This document shows positions 1 through 8,135 of a stretch of DNA of 26,106 bases, one piece after another. A program made the position numbers and the translations under genes. Numbering within the stretch: the stretch's first letter is position 1; the number at the start of each line of letters is the position of its first letter. Source of the DNA: a virus; IMG/VR virus record IMGVR_UViG_3300031974_001524, positions 1 through 26,106 of that record; one strand, written 5' to 3'. The notes beneath the pieces were generated by a model that saw only the letters and a program-made list of their open reading frames with translations, searched no databases and was not told where the DNA came from.

Positions 1-1148
1 TTTGTCAGTGTGCCGTTGGCGTCCGTCACGATGAACCCGGTCATCATGTGAACGTCTAGCGTCTTCATAATTAAAACGCGATTCTCGTCGAAGACTAAAA
101 GGTCTACCACCTCGCTATTGGAACCGAAGTTGATCCTAAACAGTTGATTAAAGAACGTGTGCGCGTGGTCTAGCGCGTCACTTACTGCTATGAAGTCACG
201 CTTGTTGCCATACGCCGTGCTGCTTGCATCGTACTTCGTTGGCACGATGATTCGGTTTGCAACGTGAACGCCATGCGAGGCGTTTGGCATGATCGTGCTT
301 AACTGAGTCCACTTTCCAGAAGCGGTACTTGGGCTTTCGCCTGCGGAGGTAATTGTCGAACACGAATAATATTCTTTATTGTTTGTGGCGGTAATGGTGC
401 CAGTCGCTGCTGAGTTGCTGCTGCTGGTAAAGTAGGTGAATGTCGTGTCGCTGGTCTTGGTGATAGAAAAGCGGCCATTAAACTCAGGCTCGTTCGCTCC
501 GGCGATGGTGACATCCGCACCAGTGACGAAGCCGTGGGCTGCGCCTGTCGTCACGGTTGCTGTGCCAGTCACTACGCCACTCAGGGGTAATCCCGGCGAA
601 AACGTAAGGCCACTAACCGACACCAATGGGCCGAAGGCTACCTCGTCGCTAACAGCGTATGCCTTGGTAGCATCCCACTGCTCGATCATGTCTTCAAAGC
701 CAGTGTCCTCACTGGTCATTACGAGCGGTGCGAAGTCTTCGCCACGGAACATGATTAGCTTGTTAAATGCTTGCGTGAAGTTGACCTCGCCAACCAGCAC
801 CACGCCTGTCGGTAAGGCTAACTCGATTGGGTTGTTGCCCTGTCGTGTGTAGTAGGCTTTGCCGTCTGCCGCGATAACCACGAACTCCAAGTTGCTGTCC
901 GGGTTGCGGAACACGCCGACTCCATGCACTTCGCCAAACGGACGTACACGGTTATCAATCTCAGGCGTCAGGTTGTTAATCCAACTAGGCTTGTAAACGC
1001 CCTTGCGAGTCGCAGCCACGCCGTTGCGGAAGCGCATATTCCGCGCCTCACTCGCCATGCCAGCAGGCAAACTGCCTGCGTCCAAGCGTGGGCTGATACC
1101 CATGAACTGAGTATCACCGTCAATCTGACTCTGTGCGTCTCGTGGCAT
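1..1148 (-). CDS. Large virion structural protein, 5' part only
   Basis: The gene starts at 1148 and runs off the left edge, giving at least 382 residues without a stop. The N-terminal segment FMGISPRLDAGSLPAGMA, followed by NMRFRNGVAATRKG, resembles the start of large structural proteins of short-tailed environmental phages, which are often predicted to form beta-propeller tail or stabilising parts. Residues 180-270 are rich in Thr, Ser and Gly and contain a beta-sandwich-like stretch. I see no signal peptide or membrane segment. The start overlaps the stop of the upstream lipoprotein gene by one base (TAATG), so the two are probably translationally coupled. The role as a virion protein is inferred from late-operon position and sequence style; the exact part is unknown. 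Confidence 0.6.
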   Translation of the reverse strand, partial: MPRDAQSQIDGDTQFMGISPRLDAGSLPAGMASEARNMRFRNGVAATRKGVYKPSWINNLTPEIDNRVRPFGEVHGVGVFRNPDSNLEFVVIAADGKAYYTRQGNNPIELALPTGVVLVGEVNFTQAFNKLIMFRGEDFAPLVMTSEDTGFEDMIEQWDATKAYAVSDEVAFGPLVSVSGLTFSPGLPLSGVVTGTATVTTGAAHGFVTGADVTIAGANEPEFNGRFSITKTSDTTFTYFTSSSNSAATGTITATNNKEYYSCSTITSAGESPSTASGKWTQLSTIMPNASHGVHVANRIIVPTKYDASSTAYGNKRDFIAVSDALDHAHTFFNQLFRINFGSNSEVVDLLVFDENRVLIMKTLDVHMMTGFIVTDANGTLT

Positions 1149-1381
1149 TAGTTTCCTGCTTCCAGTTGTGCTTCAAGTTGTAATGCGTAATCAGCCAACT
1201 CTCGGACGAAGGCTTCTGCCTCCGGCCCGGAGTTGACCGCCTGACGTAGACCTGCGCTATGCTTCTGCATCAGATCCGTTACTCCCGTCAGGCGAGGACT
1301 CAGGCAACTGCTTGGCAACAGCAATAAGATCGTCAACAGCGCGACGTTTCTCGGCCAACCTTTCCAGTGCCTGTTTCTCAT
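1148..1381 (-). CDS. Small lipoprotein, candidate outer-membrane spanin (Rz1-like)
   Basis: This 77-residue protein has a lipoprotein-like signal peptide: four basic residues, the hydrophobic run VALLTILLLL, then LPSSC with a candidate lipidated Cys at residue 27. The lipobox is not canonical, because Pro sits where Leu, Val or Ile is usual. The rest is helical and acidic (AEAFVRELADYALQLEAQLEAGN). Its first 125 bases overlap the preceding small gene in another frame, an arrangement like Rz/Rz1 spanin pairs. It lies directly after holin-type genes. An o-spanin acting at the outer membrane in the last step of lysis is the best guess. Against it, the partner gene lacks the N-terminal membrane anchor expected of an i-spanin. 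Confidence 0.5.
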   Translation of the reverse strand: MRNRHWKGWPRNVALLTILLLLPSSCLSPRLTGVTDLMQKHSAGLRQAVNSGPEAEAFVRELADYALQLEAQLEAGN

Positions 1382-1460
1382 CTAGTTTCTTTCCGATGTT
1401 TTGCAGTTGCTCAACGATCTGCGGAATGGCCGCAAGACCCTTTAGTGCTGCAAGCCACAT
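1257..1460 (-). CDS. Small coiled-coil protein of the lysis cassette
   Basis: This 67-residue protein begins MWLAALKGLAAIPQIVEQLQ, an amphipathic helix, and continues with a charged coiled-coil segment (KKLDEKQALERLAEKRRAVDDLI) and a polar, acidic tail. The start codon overlaps the stop of the holin-like gene as TGATG. The 3' half is shared, in another frame, with the lipoprotein gene. Its position between holin and lipoprotein suggests a lysis accessory role, but no strong membrane segment is visible and I do not recognise the family. Confidence 0.5.
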   Translation of the reverse strand: MWLAALKGLAAIPQIVEQLQNIGKKLDEKQALERLAEKRRAVDDLIAVAKQLPESSPDGSNGSDAEA

Positions 1461-1660
1461 CAGCCCCGTGGCCCTGCTGCCTTGGTTGCTCCACGCGCCT
1501 GCGAGTACCCCAAGCTGGCAAGGGCAGCGGCAATAAATGCCACAGCCTTCTCGACAGGCTCAGTGCCTTCAGGCGTGATGATTCCACTAGCGTACAGCAC
1601 GCCGCAAAGTGTTGCGACAGATGCCAGCCAGAACTCAGTTGTTTTGTATCCCGGTTTCAT
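1460..1660 (-). CDS. Holin-like protein with two membrane segments
   Basis: The 66-residue protein begins MKPGYKTTEFWLASVATLCG. It has two hydrophobic stretches, residues 9-25 and about 32-50 (AVAFIAAALASLGYSQARG), separated by a short turn, with a basic C-terminus. This is the layout of small phage holins that make pores in the inner membrane at lysis. The same frame is open to an ATG at 1699, but the extra 13 residues are polar and would overlap the upstream gene. The 1660 start has GAAAG upstream and gives the typical K-T-T-E-F-W start of this holin type. Neighbours are an XhlA-like protein upstream and a coiled-coil protein downstream. Confidence 0.65.
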   Translation of the reverse strand: MKPGYKTTEFWLASVATLCGVLYASGIITPEGTEPVEKAVAFIAAALASLGYSQARGATKAAGPRG

Positions 1661-1688
1661 TGTTATCTTTCGTTTGTATCCACCCGAT

Positions 1689-1907
1689 TCATCCACCAAA
1701 TACTTTACTCAGCGCAGCCGCTCCACCTGCGGAGCCTGCACACACGCTGCCTAGCAGCCACCAGCGGAAGGCTTCCAGCCTTTCAATGCGTTCCTCGTGC
1801 TGCTCGATCTTGCTCAAAATCTGCTCAAGCCTCTCCGTGTTCTGCACCTGCCGCGCTTCCATGCGCGTTAGAATGCTGTCTATGCTGCCGGGGTTGTACT
1901 CCTGCAT
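1689..1907 (-). CDS. XhlA-like holin accessory protein
   Basis: The 72-residue protein has a heptad-rich coiled coil (about residues 8-46, RMEARQVQNTERLEQILSKI and onward), then WWLLGSVCAGSAGGAAALSKVF as a C-terminal membrane segment. A coiled coil followed by a single C-terminal membrane helix is the layout of the XhlA (haemolysin) family, which works with a holin in lysis. It lies just upstream of the two-helix holin-like gene. The start overlaps the stop of the preceding basic protein as TAATG. A class III-type holin is the alternative. Confidence 0.6.
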   Translation of the reverse strand: MQEYNPGSIDSILTRMEARQVQNTERLEQILSKIEQHEERIERLEAFRWWLLGSVCAGSAGGAAALSKVFGG

Positions 1908-2059
1908 TACTTCTTCTTTCTGGCAGTCCTCGCTGCCGCCTTAAACGCCGCTTTAGATGGCGCACCTTTTGATCCAGCCTTCCGCATCTTCTCTCCAGAG
2001 CCTGCTTTAATGCGCTTACGTTTCGCGTGTATGTTTGCGTATAGTCCCGGTTTCTTCAT
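1907..2059 (-). CDS. Small basic conserved phage protein (KKPGLYANIHAKR type)
   Basis: This 50-residue Lys/Arg/Ala-rich protein starts MKKPGLYANIHAKRKRIKAG and ends with a run of Lys. I recognise the opening as a short conserved protein common beside late genes of environmental phages; its function is unknown. The in-frame ATG at 2074 adds five residues, but the 2059 start has GGAAG eight bases upstream and begins three bases after the previous stop codon, so I prefer it. A nucleic-acid or capsid-DNA contact role is possible from the charge alone. Confidence 0.6.
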   Translation of the reverse strand: MKKPGLYANIHAKRKRIKAGSGEKMRKAGSKGAPSKAAFKAAARTARKKK

Positions 2060-2061
2060 GT

Positions 2062-2346
2062 TTAACACTTCCATCTTTTGCGGGCTTGGTTCAGCCGCGA
2101 GTTTGGGTCTTTTGCTGCTTTCGGAAACTTCTTCGCCTGACCTGCCGATCTGGCGCAGTACGATGCCCGCCGCTTGGCGTCCTTGCTGCCTGCTTTAACC
2201 TTTCCAGTCACCGCGGTCTTCAGCTTAGACCCGGGGTTAGCCTTCCGGTAAGCCGCCACGCCCTTCTTCGTCATCCCGGCCCCTGACTTGGTGGGCCGGT
2301 AGTTGGCCCCCTTGCCTTTGGTGGTTCTGGCGATTGATTTAGCCAT
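2062..2346 (-). CDS. Basic phage protein, DUF6321-like
   Basis: The 94-residue protein starts MAKSIARTTKGKGANYRPTK and contains GAGMTKKGVAAYRKANPGS, then KRRASYCARSAG and a final RKRWKC. This order (G-x-G-x-T-x-K-G, NPGSKL, a K-rich segment with RR.S.CAR, and an R-W-x-C end) matches small conserved cyanophage and marine-phage proteins grouped as DUF6321; that family name is from memory. The frame is open to 2445, but the extra 33 residues lie inside the upstream gene and look non-native. It overlaps the upstream gene by eight bases. Function is unknown. Confidence 0.65.
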   Translation of the reverse strand: MAKSIARTTKGKGANYRPTKSGAGMTKKGVAAYRKANPGSKLKTAVTGKVKAGSKDAKRRASYCARSAGQAKKFPKAAKDPNSRLNQARKRWKC

Positions 2347-2815
2347 CTTGCTTGCCCCCCTCTGCCGCCTTCTCTTCAGCTTCCATCCGATCACGCTCGG
2401 CCTGTTCATCAGGATTGATCGGCCAGTTTTGCACAATAGCATCAATGGCTTCGTAGCTTTCAGCAGTGCTGTACTGTTGCTCTAGGCGGTCTGCTTCGGC
2501 AATTACAGCGGCACGGTATTCAGCCCAATCTTCTGCTACCTCTCGATTACGTTCAATTTTGGCGATTTGCATCCAATCGCTGCCAGCCAACATCTTACCC
2601 GCAGTGTCTTTAGCCCGCACAATGCCGTCTGCCTTCTCACGATCCAGTGGCGCACGGACTACTGGTGGTTCTTCAGGAGCCACCCATGAGAAGCCTTGTG
2701 CCTCCTTGTCGGCGGCGGATGACGCACGAAGCCAGTTGGCTGGGAATGAAATGTTGTTATGAGAAAAGGCTTTGTCTTGAGGCAGCACCCGACCTTCTTT
2801 TGTAATGTATGGCAT
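2339..2815 (-). CDS. Tail-fibre assembly-like protein
   Basis: This 158-residue protein has an N-terminal segment MPYITKEGRVLPQDKAFSHN and a C-terminal helical region MLAGSDWMQIAKIERNREV followed by DWAEYRAAVIAEAD and QNWPINPDEQAE. The pattern 'L-x-x-SDW, then an acidic helix, W-x-x-YR' is typical of phage tail-fibre assembly and XkdW/DUF4376-like proteins, which often follow the fibre gene they serve. Here it directly follows the 918-residue LamG-type fibre protein. A chaperone role in fibre folding or attachment is inferred from motif and position. Confidence 0.6.
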   Translation of the reverse strand: MPYITKEGRVLPQDKAFSHNNISFPANWLRASSAADKEAQGFSWVAPEEPPVVRAPLDREKADGIVRAKDTAGKMLAGSDWMQIAKIERNREVAEDWAEYRAAVIAEADRLEQQYSTAESYEAIDAIVQNWPINPDEQAERDRMEAEEKAAEGGKQDG

Positions 2816-2824
2816 GATTAAATC

Positions 2825-5581
2825 TTATCTGGCGTTGGCGTGTTTAAATGGTGATTCGGCAAAGGCGGCATAGATGAACGTCTGGTTATTAGCGTTTGTG
2901 CCGCTCACGGATGTGCGGATTTTCACCCCGTTTGACAGAAAATCCATTTTGTAGTTTGAACTGGAACCCGCTTGCTCGTAGGTGGACAGGTTTGGAAACA
3001 GGCCAAGGTCTACCGTGTTGTAAGTTTCTCGTTCAGCATCCACTATGACCCAGTTAGTTGTTCCAGTGGATTGCTTGTACATGAAAAATTTTGGCCTAAA
3101 AGAAAGATGTACCATAGGCCCATCCGAGCTTCCATTGCCCGTGTATTTGCCGAAAGAAGAATAAGATTCGACGCCAGCCCAAGCGTACATCACATACGTT
3201 GCTCCACTGTCATTTGCAGCGTGTCCGTAGCTGCTATCGTTATTAACTGTAATAGTCGTATTTTCAGAGCCGCTCTTTGGGATTGCTGGAGAGTTAATCG
3301 GGTCATAAGAGTCCCACGTCCGATTGAGCCAAAGCAATGGGTGTGTGCCATTATAGTAGTTAGTGCCCAGAACGGTGTCTTTGTGGTAGACGTTCCATCC
3401 CCCATCTGCGCTATTACTATCCGTCCTTGCTTTCGTGATAATAAACTCTGGCTCGGCTCCGAGGCTGTGGGTCAGGTCTTGAGTGTCACCATCACTTCCG
3501 TTGCCGCCGTAGGTGATGATGGTGAACGCCGCGGCGGAGTTGTACGACTCTACCGTAGGCGATGAAGATTCCACCACTCCGGTCACAGCCGCATTGGAGC
3601 TATCGTGTGAGCTAGGGATGTAAAAGTTGCTGCCGTCTGCTGGAGTTGAGCTATAACCGTCGTAGTTGTTTCCGTTCCAAGAAGCCAGTGTGTTATTAGA
3701 CGAATCTTTAAGTATGGCGTACATAGCAGTCCAATCCATCGAACTGTCTACGTCCCACACCACCTTGATCTTATCAGTGTCGTTCGTTTTAATCGTCCAA
3801 GCTGTTGAACTGCCGCCCGTGTAGGCTGGTTGCGTAATGTCTTTTAGCTTGGTCGCACCCTCCCACACTTCCAGCTTTGTGTTGCCCCAATCACTTCCAC
3901 TCCCCCAAAGGTCATCCACTTCTAGGGTCATCGTGTGCGAGCGGGTGACTGGGCCTCCTTGGTGGGCTTTCCAGTTCCAGCTAATGAAATCTTTGCCCGA
4001 AGTGTTGGTGTATGAGTAATGCGATGAAGCAAGAGTAAAGCCCTCACTTCCAGTGTCGCTATCAAAAGACGCTACGCGCTGGGTGCTGTCTTCGGTGTTT
4101 GTGCTGTTAGACGCTAAAGCTCCAGCGGAAAGACCACGAACTGAATCATAGAAGCCGTGCCAATAGCCAGAATCTTCTCGACGCTTGATCCAAGTAAGGG
4201 CTGGAGTGAATCCAAGGTTTATTTCCTCGCTGCCACCAGCCCCTGTGTACGTTGCTGGTAAAAAATGCTCTTCAGGGTTAACAGTGGGTGTGCCGAGATT
4301 GCTGGTGTTCAGCGAGGTAGCTGTTGTGCTGCCAACACTCGGAGCAGTCCCCCACCATTCACCAGCTTCAAAATATCCAGTAATAGATGTCGCGCCTGTG
4401 TCGTGTGAGGTGGCTGTAAATGTTGCACTGCCATCAAAATCAATGCTGTCGGATGACGTTAGGCTTTTCAACAGGGTCATCGTTCCGCCGGAAGTAACAG
4501 AGTAAAAATCAGCTTTGTTATTTGCTCCATCGAACGCGATGCCCAAGCGGTTGCTGCCGACTGCCGAAACTGATGTGCTACCGGAAGGTGAATCAACATT
4601 GCCGCTTGATCCGTAATAGCACCCGCCATAATTCGTGGTGTATGAGTCTGCGTGTCCATCATTCCACCTTGCCCGAACTACCCCCGCCCCCGAAATGCTC
4701 GATGTGCCACCGCTGAAGGCAAACTCCGCATAATGAACGCCGCTGGACGCGATGGTTGTGGATGTGTGGGCCACGCCTCCAGTGTAGGTGGCTACGGTGT
4801 TGCCTTCGCTGTATGTGAAAATATTAGAGGTGCTTGACCGCTTGATCAGAGGGTTCCACGTTGCGTGGTTCTTAAATGGATTGTCCTCGCGAATGTCCGC
4901 CGATGCCAAACCGCTCGCAGTAAAATCATTAGACCCCGCATCGTCCTCCCCGATGCTTGATGTGTTTTCAAAAAGCAGGTGAAATCCATTTGTGCCAACG
5001 CCCGTAAATGCTTTGGGTTTTAGTCCACCATAGTCATTTGATTCAGTAAATGAGGTGTGATCTAGCGCACTACCCTCGACCCCGTACACATCGGCAATGT
5101 AACCCTCTAGCTCGTTCTGGTTGAGCCACGCGCCGAGCCTCATGCTGCCCCACGCTTGAACCCCCGTTATTCCAGATAAAATAGATTCACCATTATAGTA
5201 AACTGTTGCCGTGCCGGAATTGACGCTGATGCAAATATGCGCCCACCCTGCTGGATCGCGGTAAACTCCTGTTGAGTATGTGGTGGATGATCCGTTCCAA
5301 AAGCCTAGCTTATCAGTGTTGCTTGAATCGGTTGTTCCTCGAAAACTTAATCCTTCACCAGCCGAACCAGAGATGCCCCACGTTGCGAGGTATTGCGCTT
5401 GAGATGGGCCAGAGATGGTTGCTCGCTTGACCCAAAATGCCAGCGTCCAAGTTGTGCTGGTGCTTCCAGTTGATCGTGAGAGGTACGCACTTCCGTCAAA
5501 CCGCAGCGAACGTGTCACAGGGTCGGCTGGGGTTGAGTCAGCCGCCGCGCTTCCTGCTGGTAATATTAGGTTAGCTCCCAT
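2825..5581 (-). CDS. Tail fibre or receptor-binding protein with LamG-like and DUF7483-like domains
   Basis: The 918-residue protein has a concanavalin A/LamG-like domain near residues 25-215, opening with SLRFDGSAYLSRSTGS and WTLAFWVKRAT. The middle (about 230-690) is Ser/Thr/Gly-rich with further beta-sandwich-like repeats. The C-terminal 250 residues carry FGKYTGNGSSDGPMVHLSF, RPKFFMYKQSTGTTNWVI and the end YAAFAESPFKHANAR, which I recognise as the DUF7483 type found in marine-phage tail proteins. LamG-like folds often bind sugars, so a role in host-surface recognition is likely. It starts four bases after the collar-type fibre gene and is followed by a fibre-assembly-like gene. Confidence 0.75.
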   Translation of the reverse strand: MGANLILPAGSAAADSTPADPVTRSLRFDGSAYLSRSTGSTSTTWTLAFWVKRATISGPSQAQYLATWGISGSAGEGLSFRGTTDSSNTDKLGFWNGSSTTYSTGVYRDPAGWAHICISVNSGTATVYYNGESILSGITGVQAWGSMRLGAWLNQNELEGYIADVYGVEGSALDHTSFTESNDYGGLKPKAFTGVGTNGFHLLFENTSSIGEDDAGSNDFTASGLASADIREDNPFKNHATWNPLIKRSSTSNIFTYSEGNTVATYTGGVAHTSTTIASSGVHYAEFAFSGGTSSISGAGVVRARWNDGHADSYTTNYGGCYYGSSGNVDSPSGSTSVSAVGSNRLGIAFDGANNKADFYSVTSGGTMTLLKSLTSSDSIDFDGSATFTATSHDTGATSITGYFEAGEWWGTAPSVGSTTATSLNTSNLGTPTVNPEEHFLPATYTGAGGSEEINLGFTPALTWIKRREDSGYWHGFYDSVRGLSAGALASNSTNTEDSTQRVASFDSDTGSEGFTLASSHYSYTNTSGKDFISWNWKAHQGGPVTRSHTMTLEVDDLWGSGSDWGNTKLEVWEGATKLKDITQPAYTGGSSTAWTIKTNDTDKIKVVWDVDSSMDWTAMYAILKDSSNNTLASWNGNNYDGYSSTPADGSNFYIPSSHDSSNAAVTGVVESSSPTVESYNSAAAFTIITYGGNGSDGDTQDLTHSLGAEPEFIITKARTDSNSADGGWNVYHKDTVLGTNYYNGTHPLLWLNRTWDSYDPINSPAIPKSGSENTTITVNNDSSYGHAANDSGATYVMYAWAGVESYSSFGKYTGNGSSDGPMVHLSFRPKFFMYKQSTGTTNWVIVDAERETYNTVDLGLFPNLSTYEQAGSSSNYKMDFLSNGVKIRTSVSGTNANNQTFIYAAFAESPFKHANAR

Positions 5582-5585
5582 TCGA

Positions 5586-7415
5586 TTAACTCACGTTCAG
5601 TTGGCGACCCACTTCGAGTAGGTTTGTGCCGTCTCCTCGGAATACGAGAATGTCTTTCGCACTGGCAGTTGTAGTCAGCGTGGGAGCCGTTCCCCCAGCC
5701 CATTTAAACACTGCATCCCAAGCTGCGGTACGACTGCCTGTGCTGTCCTGAATAAGCGTTATTGAGTAAAACCCACCGTCCTGAATGTTGGTAGGTGCGT
5801 CAAAGGTGGTGTTATTTGTGAGAGTCAACTCGCAGACTTGATTAGTAGATAAATCCCAATCCTGCGTAGCATCGAAAGTTAATTGGGTGCTGTTGAAATT
5901 TTGAGCGGCAGACCACTCGGTTGCCACATCGGTCTTGCTGGTGTCGGCATCGTAGGCTTGAACGTCCGTGCCGATGACGAGTCCCGTTATAGTTTTGTTG
6001 GAAAGAGTCTGAGTAGCAGATGTGCCGACAATCTCTTGATCAGAACCCGCAGGAAGAGTGAGCGTGTTGGTTACAGCGGCTGAATGCGGTTGAGCAATAA
6101 TAGTCTGCCCGTGACTGTTTGATTCGCAGTTCAGCTTAATTGCACCAGCGTTGGTGTTACCCTTAAACACCGTTGCCCCTGTGCCGTTCGGAGCAATCTC
6201 AATGTCAGCGTTGGATGTGCTTACAATGTCCTGCCCGTTGACATCTAAATCGCCACCTAGCTGCGGTGTAGTATCCTCGGAGACGTTAGCAATCTTTCCG
6301 TTCCACGTTGACGCGCTAGAAACGTAACTGTCAGCAATTGCTGTACCCTGCCACGTTCCTGTCGCAATCGTCCCCAAAGTCGTAAGGTTTGTTGACCCAG
6401 CCCAAGTAGATAATGCAGTGTCTTCTACACTGCCCAAACCCACATCACTGGCAGTAGTATTGCTGTTAAGTAAGGTAGCAATGCTGGTAAGGCCAGTTCC
6501 GCCATTAGCAACGGGGAGTGTACCTGTTACGTCACTCGTCAGGTTAGCACTAAGAGTGCCGCCGAGGGTTAAGTTGCCCGAACTTGTGACCGTGCCACTC
6601 AAGGTTAGCCCGGATACAGTGCCAGTGCCGCCCACGCTGGTTACTGTGCCAGAGCCGCCTCCGCCTCCGCCTGACCCACTGCTGGCTGCCGTGATCCGGC
6701 CCTGTGCGTCCACCGTAATATCAGCATTGGTGTAGCTGCCAGCAGTCACACTTGTGTCAGCAATCTTCGCAGCCGTCACGGCGTCATCAGCGATCTTATC
6801 GGTGGTTACAGCGTTATTAGCAATAACCGTTGCCCCGTCACCTGTGGAAGTTACATCGCCAGTGTGGTTCGGGTGGCTGTAATTGTTTGCGCTTGCAGTG
6901 ATTCCATCTAGCTTGGTTTTATCGCCATCGGCAAAGGCACCCTCGGATGGTTTAGGCTGAAGGGTTGAGATTGTAACGCCCTTGACTCCGGCTAGATCGG
7001 TAAGCTCGGAGTCCATTAGTGCGCCAGCGGCTTCCACGTTAGTCGCGTCAGTTACATCAGCCGAAGTCTCGATGCCGTCTAGCTTAGTTTTGTCACCATC
7101 AACGAATGCACCTTCAGACGGAGCAGCTTGCTTTGCGTCCAACTCAGCCTGAGTCACTTCAGCGTTCAATGTGTCGCCAGAGAAGCTGAGTCCATCACCC
7201 GCCGTAACAGTGGCTTGCTTCGCGTCCAGAGAAGTTTGCAGGTTAGTCACATCGCTGATCGCGTGCGTGTGGCTGCTGTCTGCTTTGCTTGCCAGTAGGT
7301 TGCTGACTGTGACCTTCTTGGTAGTAGACGTTGAGGTGTCCACCACTGGCACGACATCATCGCTTGCAGGTGTGCCGCCGAGTGCTGTTAGCTCTGAGAT
7401 TTTCTTGTTCGCCAT
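5586..7415 (-). CDS. Tail fibre protein with repeated collar modules
   Basis: The 609-residue protein starts MANKKISELTALGGTPASDD, the usual opening of modular phage tail fibres. Two copies of PSEGAFxDGDKTKLDGI lie near residues 98 and 157, followed by HTGDVTSTGDGATVIANNAV and AVTTDKIADDAVTAAKIADT repeats. A Gly-rich hinge (GSGGGGGGSGT) sits near residue 250. The C-terminal part, ending FKWAGGTAPTLTTTASAKDI and ILVFRGDGTNLLEV, is typical of fibre ends. GAGGGG about nine bases upstream is a good ribosome binding site. The fibre probably links the tail to the LamG-bearing protein encoded next. Confidence 0.75.
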   Translation of the reverse strand: MANKKISELTALGGTPASDDVVPVVDTSTSTTKKVTVSNLLASKADSSHTHAISDVTNLQTSLDAKQATVTAGDGLSFSGDTLNAEVTQAELDAKQAAPSEGAFVDGDKTKLDGIETSADVTDATNVEAAGALMDSELTDLAGVKGVTISTLQPKPSEGAFADGDKTKLDGITASANNYSHPNHTGDVTSTGDGATVIANNAVTTDKIADDAVTAAKIADTSVTAGSYTNADITVDAQGRITAASSGSGGGGGGSGTVTSVGGTGTVSGLTLSGTVTSSGNLTLGGTLSANLTSDVTGTLPVANGGTGLTSIATLLNSNTTASDVGLGSVEDTALSTWAGSTNLTTLGTIATGTWQGTAIADSYVSSASTWNGKIANVSEDTTPQLGGDLDVNGQDIVSTSNADIEIAPNGTGATVFKGNTNAGAIKLNCESNSHGQTIIAQPHSAAVTNTLTLPAGSDQEIVGTSATQTLSNKTITGLVIGTDVQAYDADTSKTDVATEWSAAQNFNSTQLTFDATQDWDLSTNQVCELTLTNNTTFDAPTNIQDGGFYSITLIQDSTGSRTAAWDAVFKWAGGTAPTLTTTASAKDILVFRGDGTNLLEVGRQLNVS

Positions 7416-7426
7416 TGGATGCCCCT

Positions 7427-8134
7427 CTAATAAGTTTGAATGTCAAGCCGGCGCGTTTGGCCTTGCTGACGGTAAAGTTTATCGGCCTCCATCATCAGAA
7501 GGCTTTCAGCATTACGGTCACCCGCCATTGCCAGTTCGTTGTTGCCGGTCGCCCGGAGGTAGTCTGAGTAAACGCCGCGAATCAGGTACGACTGAAAGAT
7601 CGCGGGTATCTTAACCAAGTCCCATTTCGATGACGTGGTGGACGGTGACTCGTTGACGGCCACCGCCGTGTTTGCATCATAAAAATTACCAGCATGATAA
7701 ACCTGATCACCGCTGCTATAGGTGCTGGACGATGAGTACACGCTGCCGGTCAGGCTGGGCCGCACAATGCGGTACTCCAGCCAGACCGGGGTAGCGTTGT
7801 CCCTCAACTGAACATAGCGGTTTGTTCCATCGTTATAAATTGACCAAGCAAGCATGTCGTTGATCGTTGTCTTGCGTGGGTTCTTGCTGGTTACATTCAG
7901 AATCTCCCCAGCGTCTGCCGGGTAAGATGCAACCTCTACACCGTCTGTGTCGGTCACTGCCGCGCTAACTACGCGAATGGTGTCCGGCCAATACTCACCC
8001 TCCCAGCACATGCCTAGCCGGCCATCAGCCATATCTCTGAAGCGGTTAAACTCAGACGCACTGAGATTGTCAGGATCTAGCCCAGACAAGTGGGCCGCCC
8101 CGTTCAGGATCGATGAAAAGTTTAATGTTCGCAT
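7427..8134 (-). CDS. Head-tail connector or tail adaptor protein
   Basis: This 235-residue protein sits directly after the portal gene. It starts MRTLNFSSILNGAAHLSGLD and has an N-terminal helical part with FRDMADGRLGMCWEGEYWPD. Near residues 130-175 there is a carbohydrate-binding-like insert (YSSGDQVYHAGNFYDANTA, then a W), and the protein ends in a helical C-terminus (YSDYLRATGNNELAMAGDRN and onward). Position after portal and the helix-insert-helix layout fit adaptor or tail-tube proteins of short-tailed phages. The chitin-binding-like insert (pattern Y-x-x-GD-x-V-x-Y-x-G-x-x-Y) is unusual in a connector and may decorate the virion. Confidence 0.6.
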   Translation of the reverse strand: MRTLNFSSILNGAAHLSGLDPDNLSASEFNRFRDMADGRLGMCWEGEYWPDTIRVVSAAVTDTDGVEVASYPADAGEILNVTSKNPRKTTINDMLAWSIYNDGTNRYVQLRDNATPVWLEYRIVRPSLTGSVYSSSSTYSSGDQVYHAGNFYDANTAVAVNESPSTTSSKWDLVKIPAIFQSYLIRGVYSDYLRATGNNELAMAGDRNAESLLMMEADKLYRQQGQTRRLDIQTY

Positions 8135-8135
8135 T

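Noticed and set aside
1367-1972. 201-residue plus-strand frame over the lysis cassette
   Set aside because: Cys- and Arg-rich sequence opposite well-supported small genes; no ribosome site.
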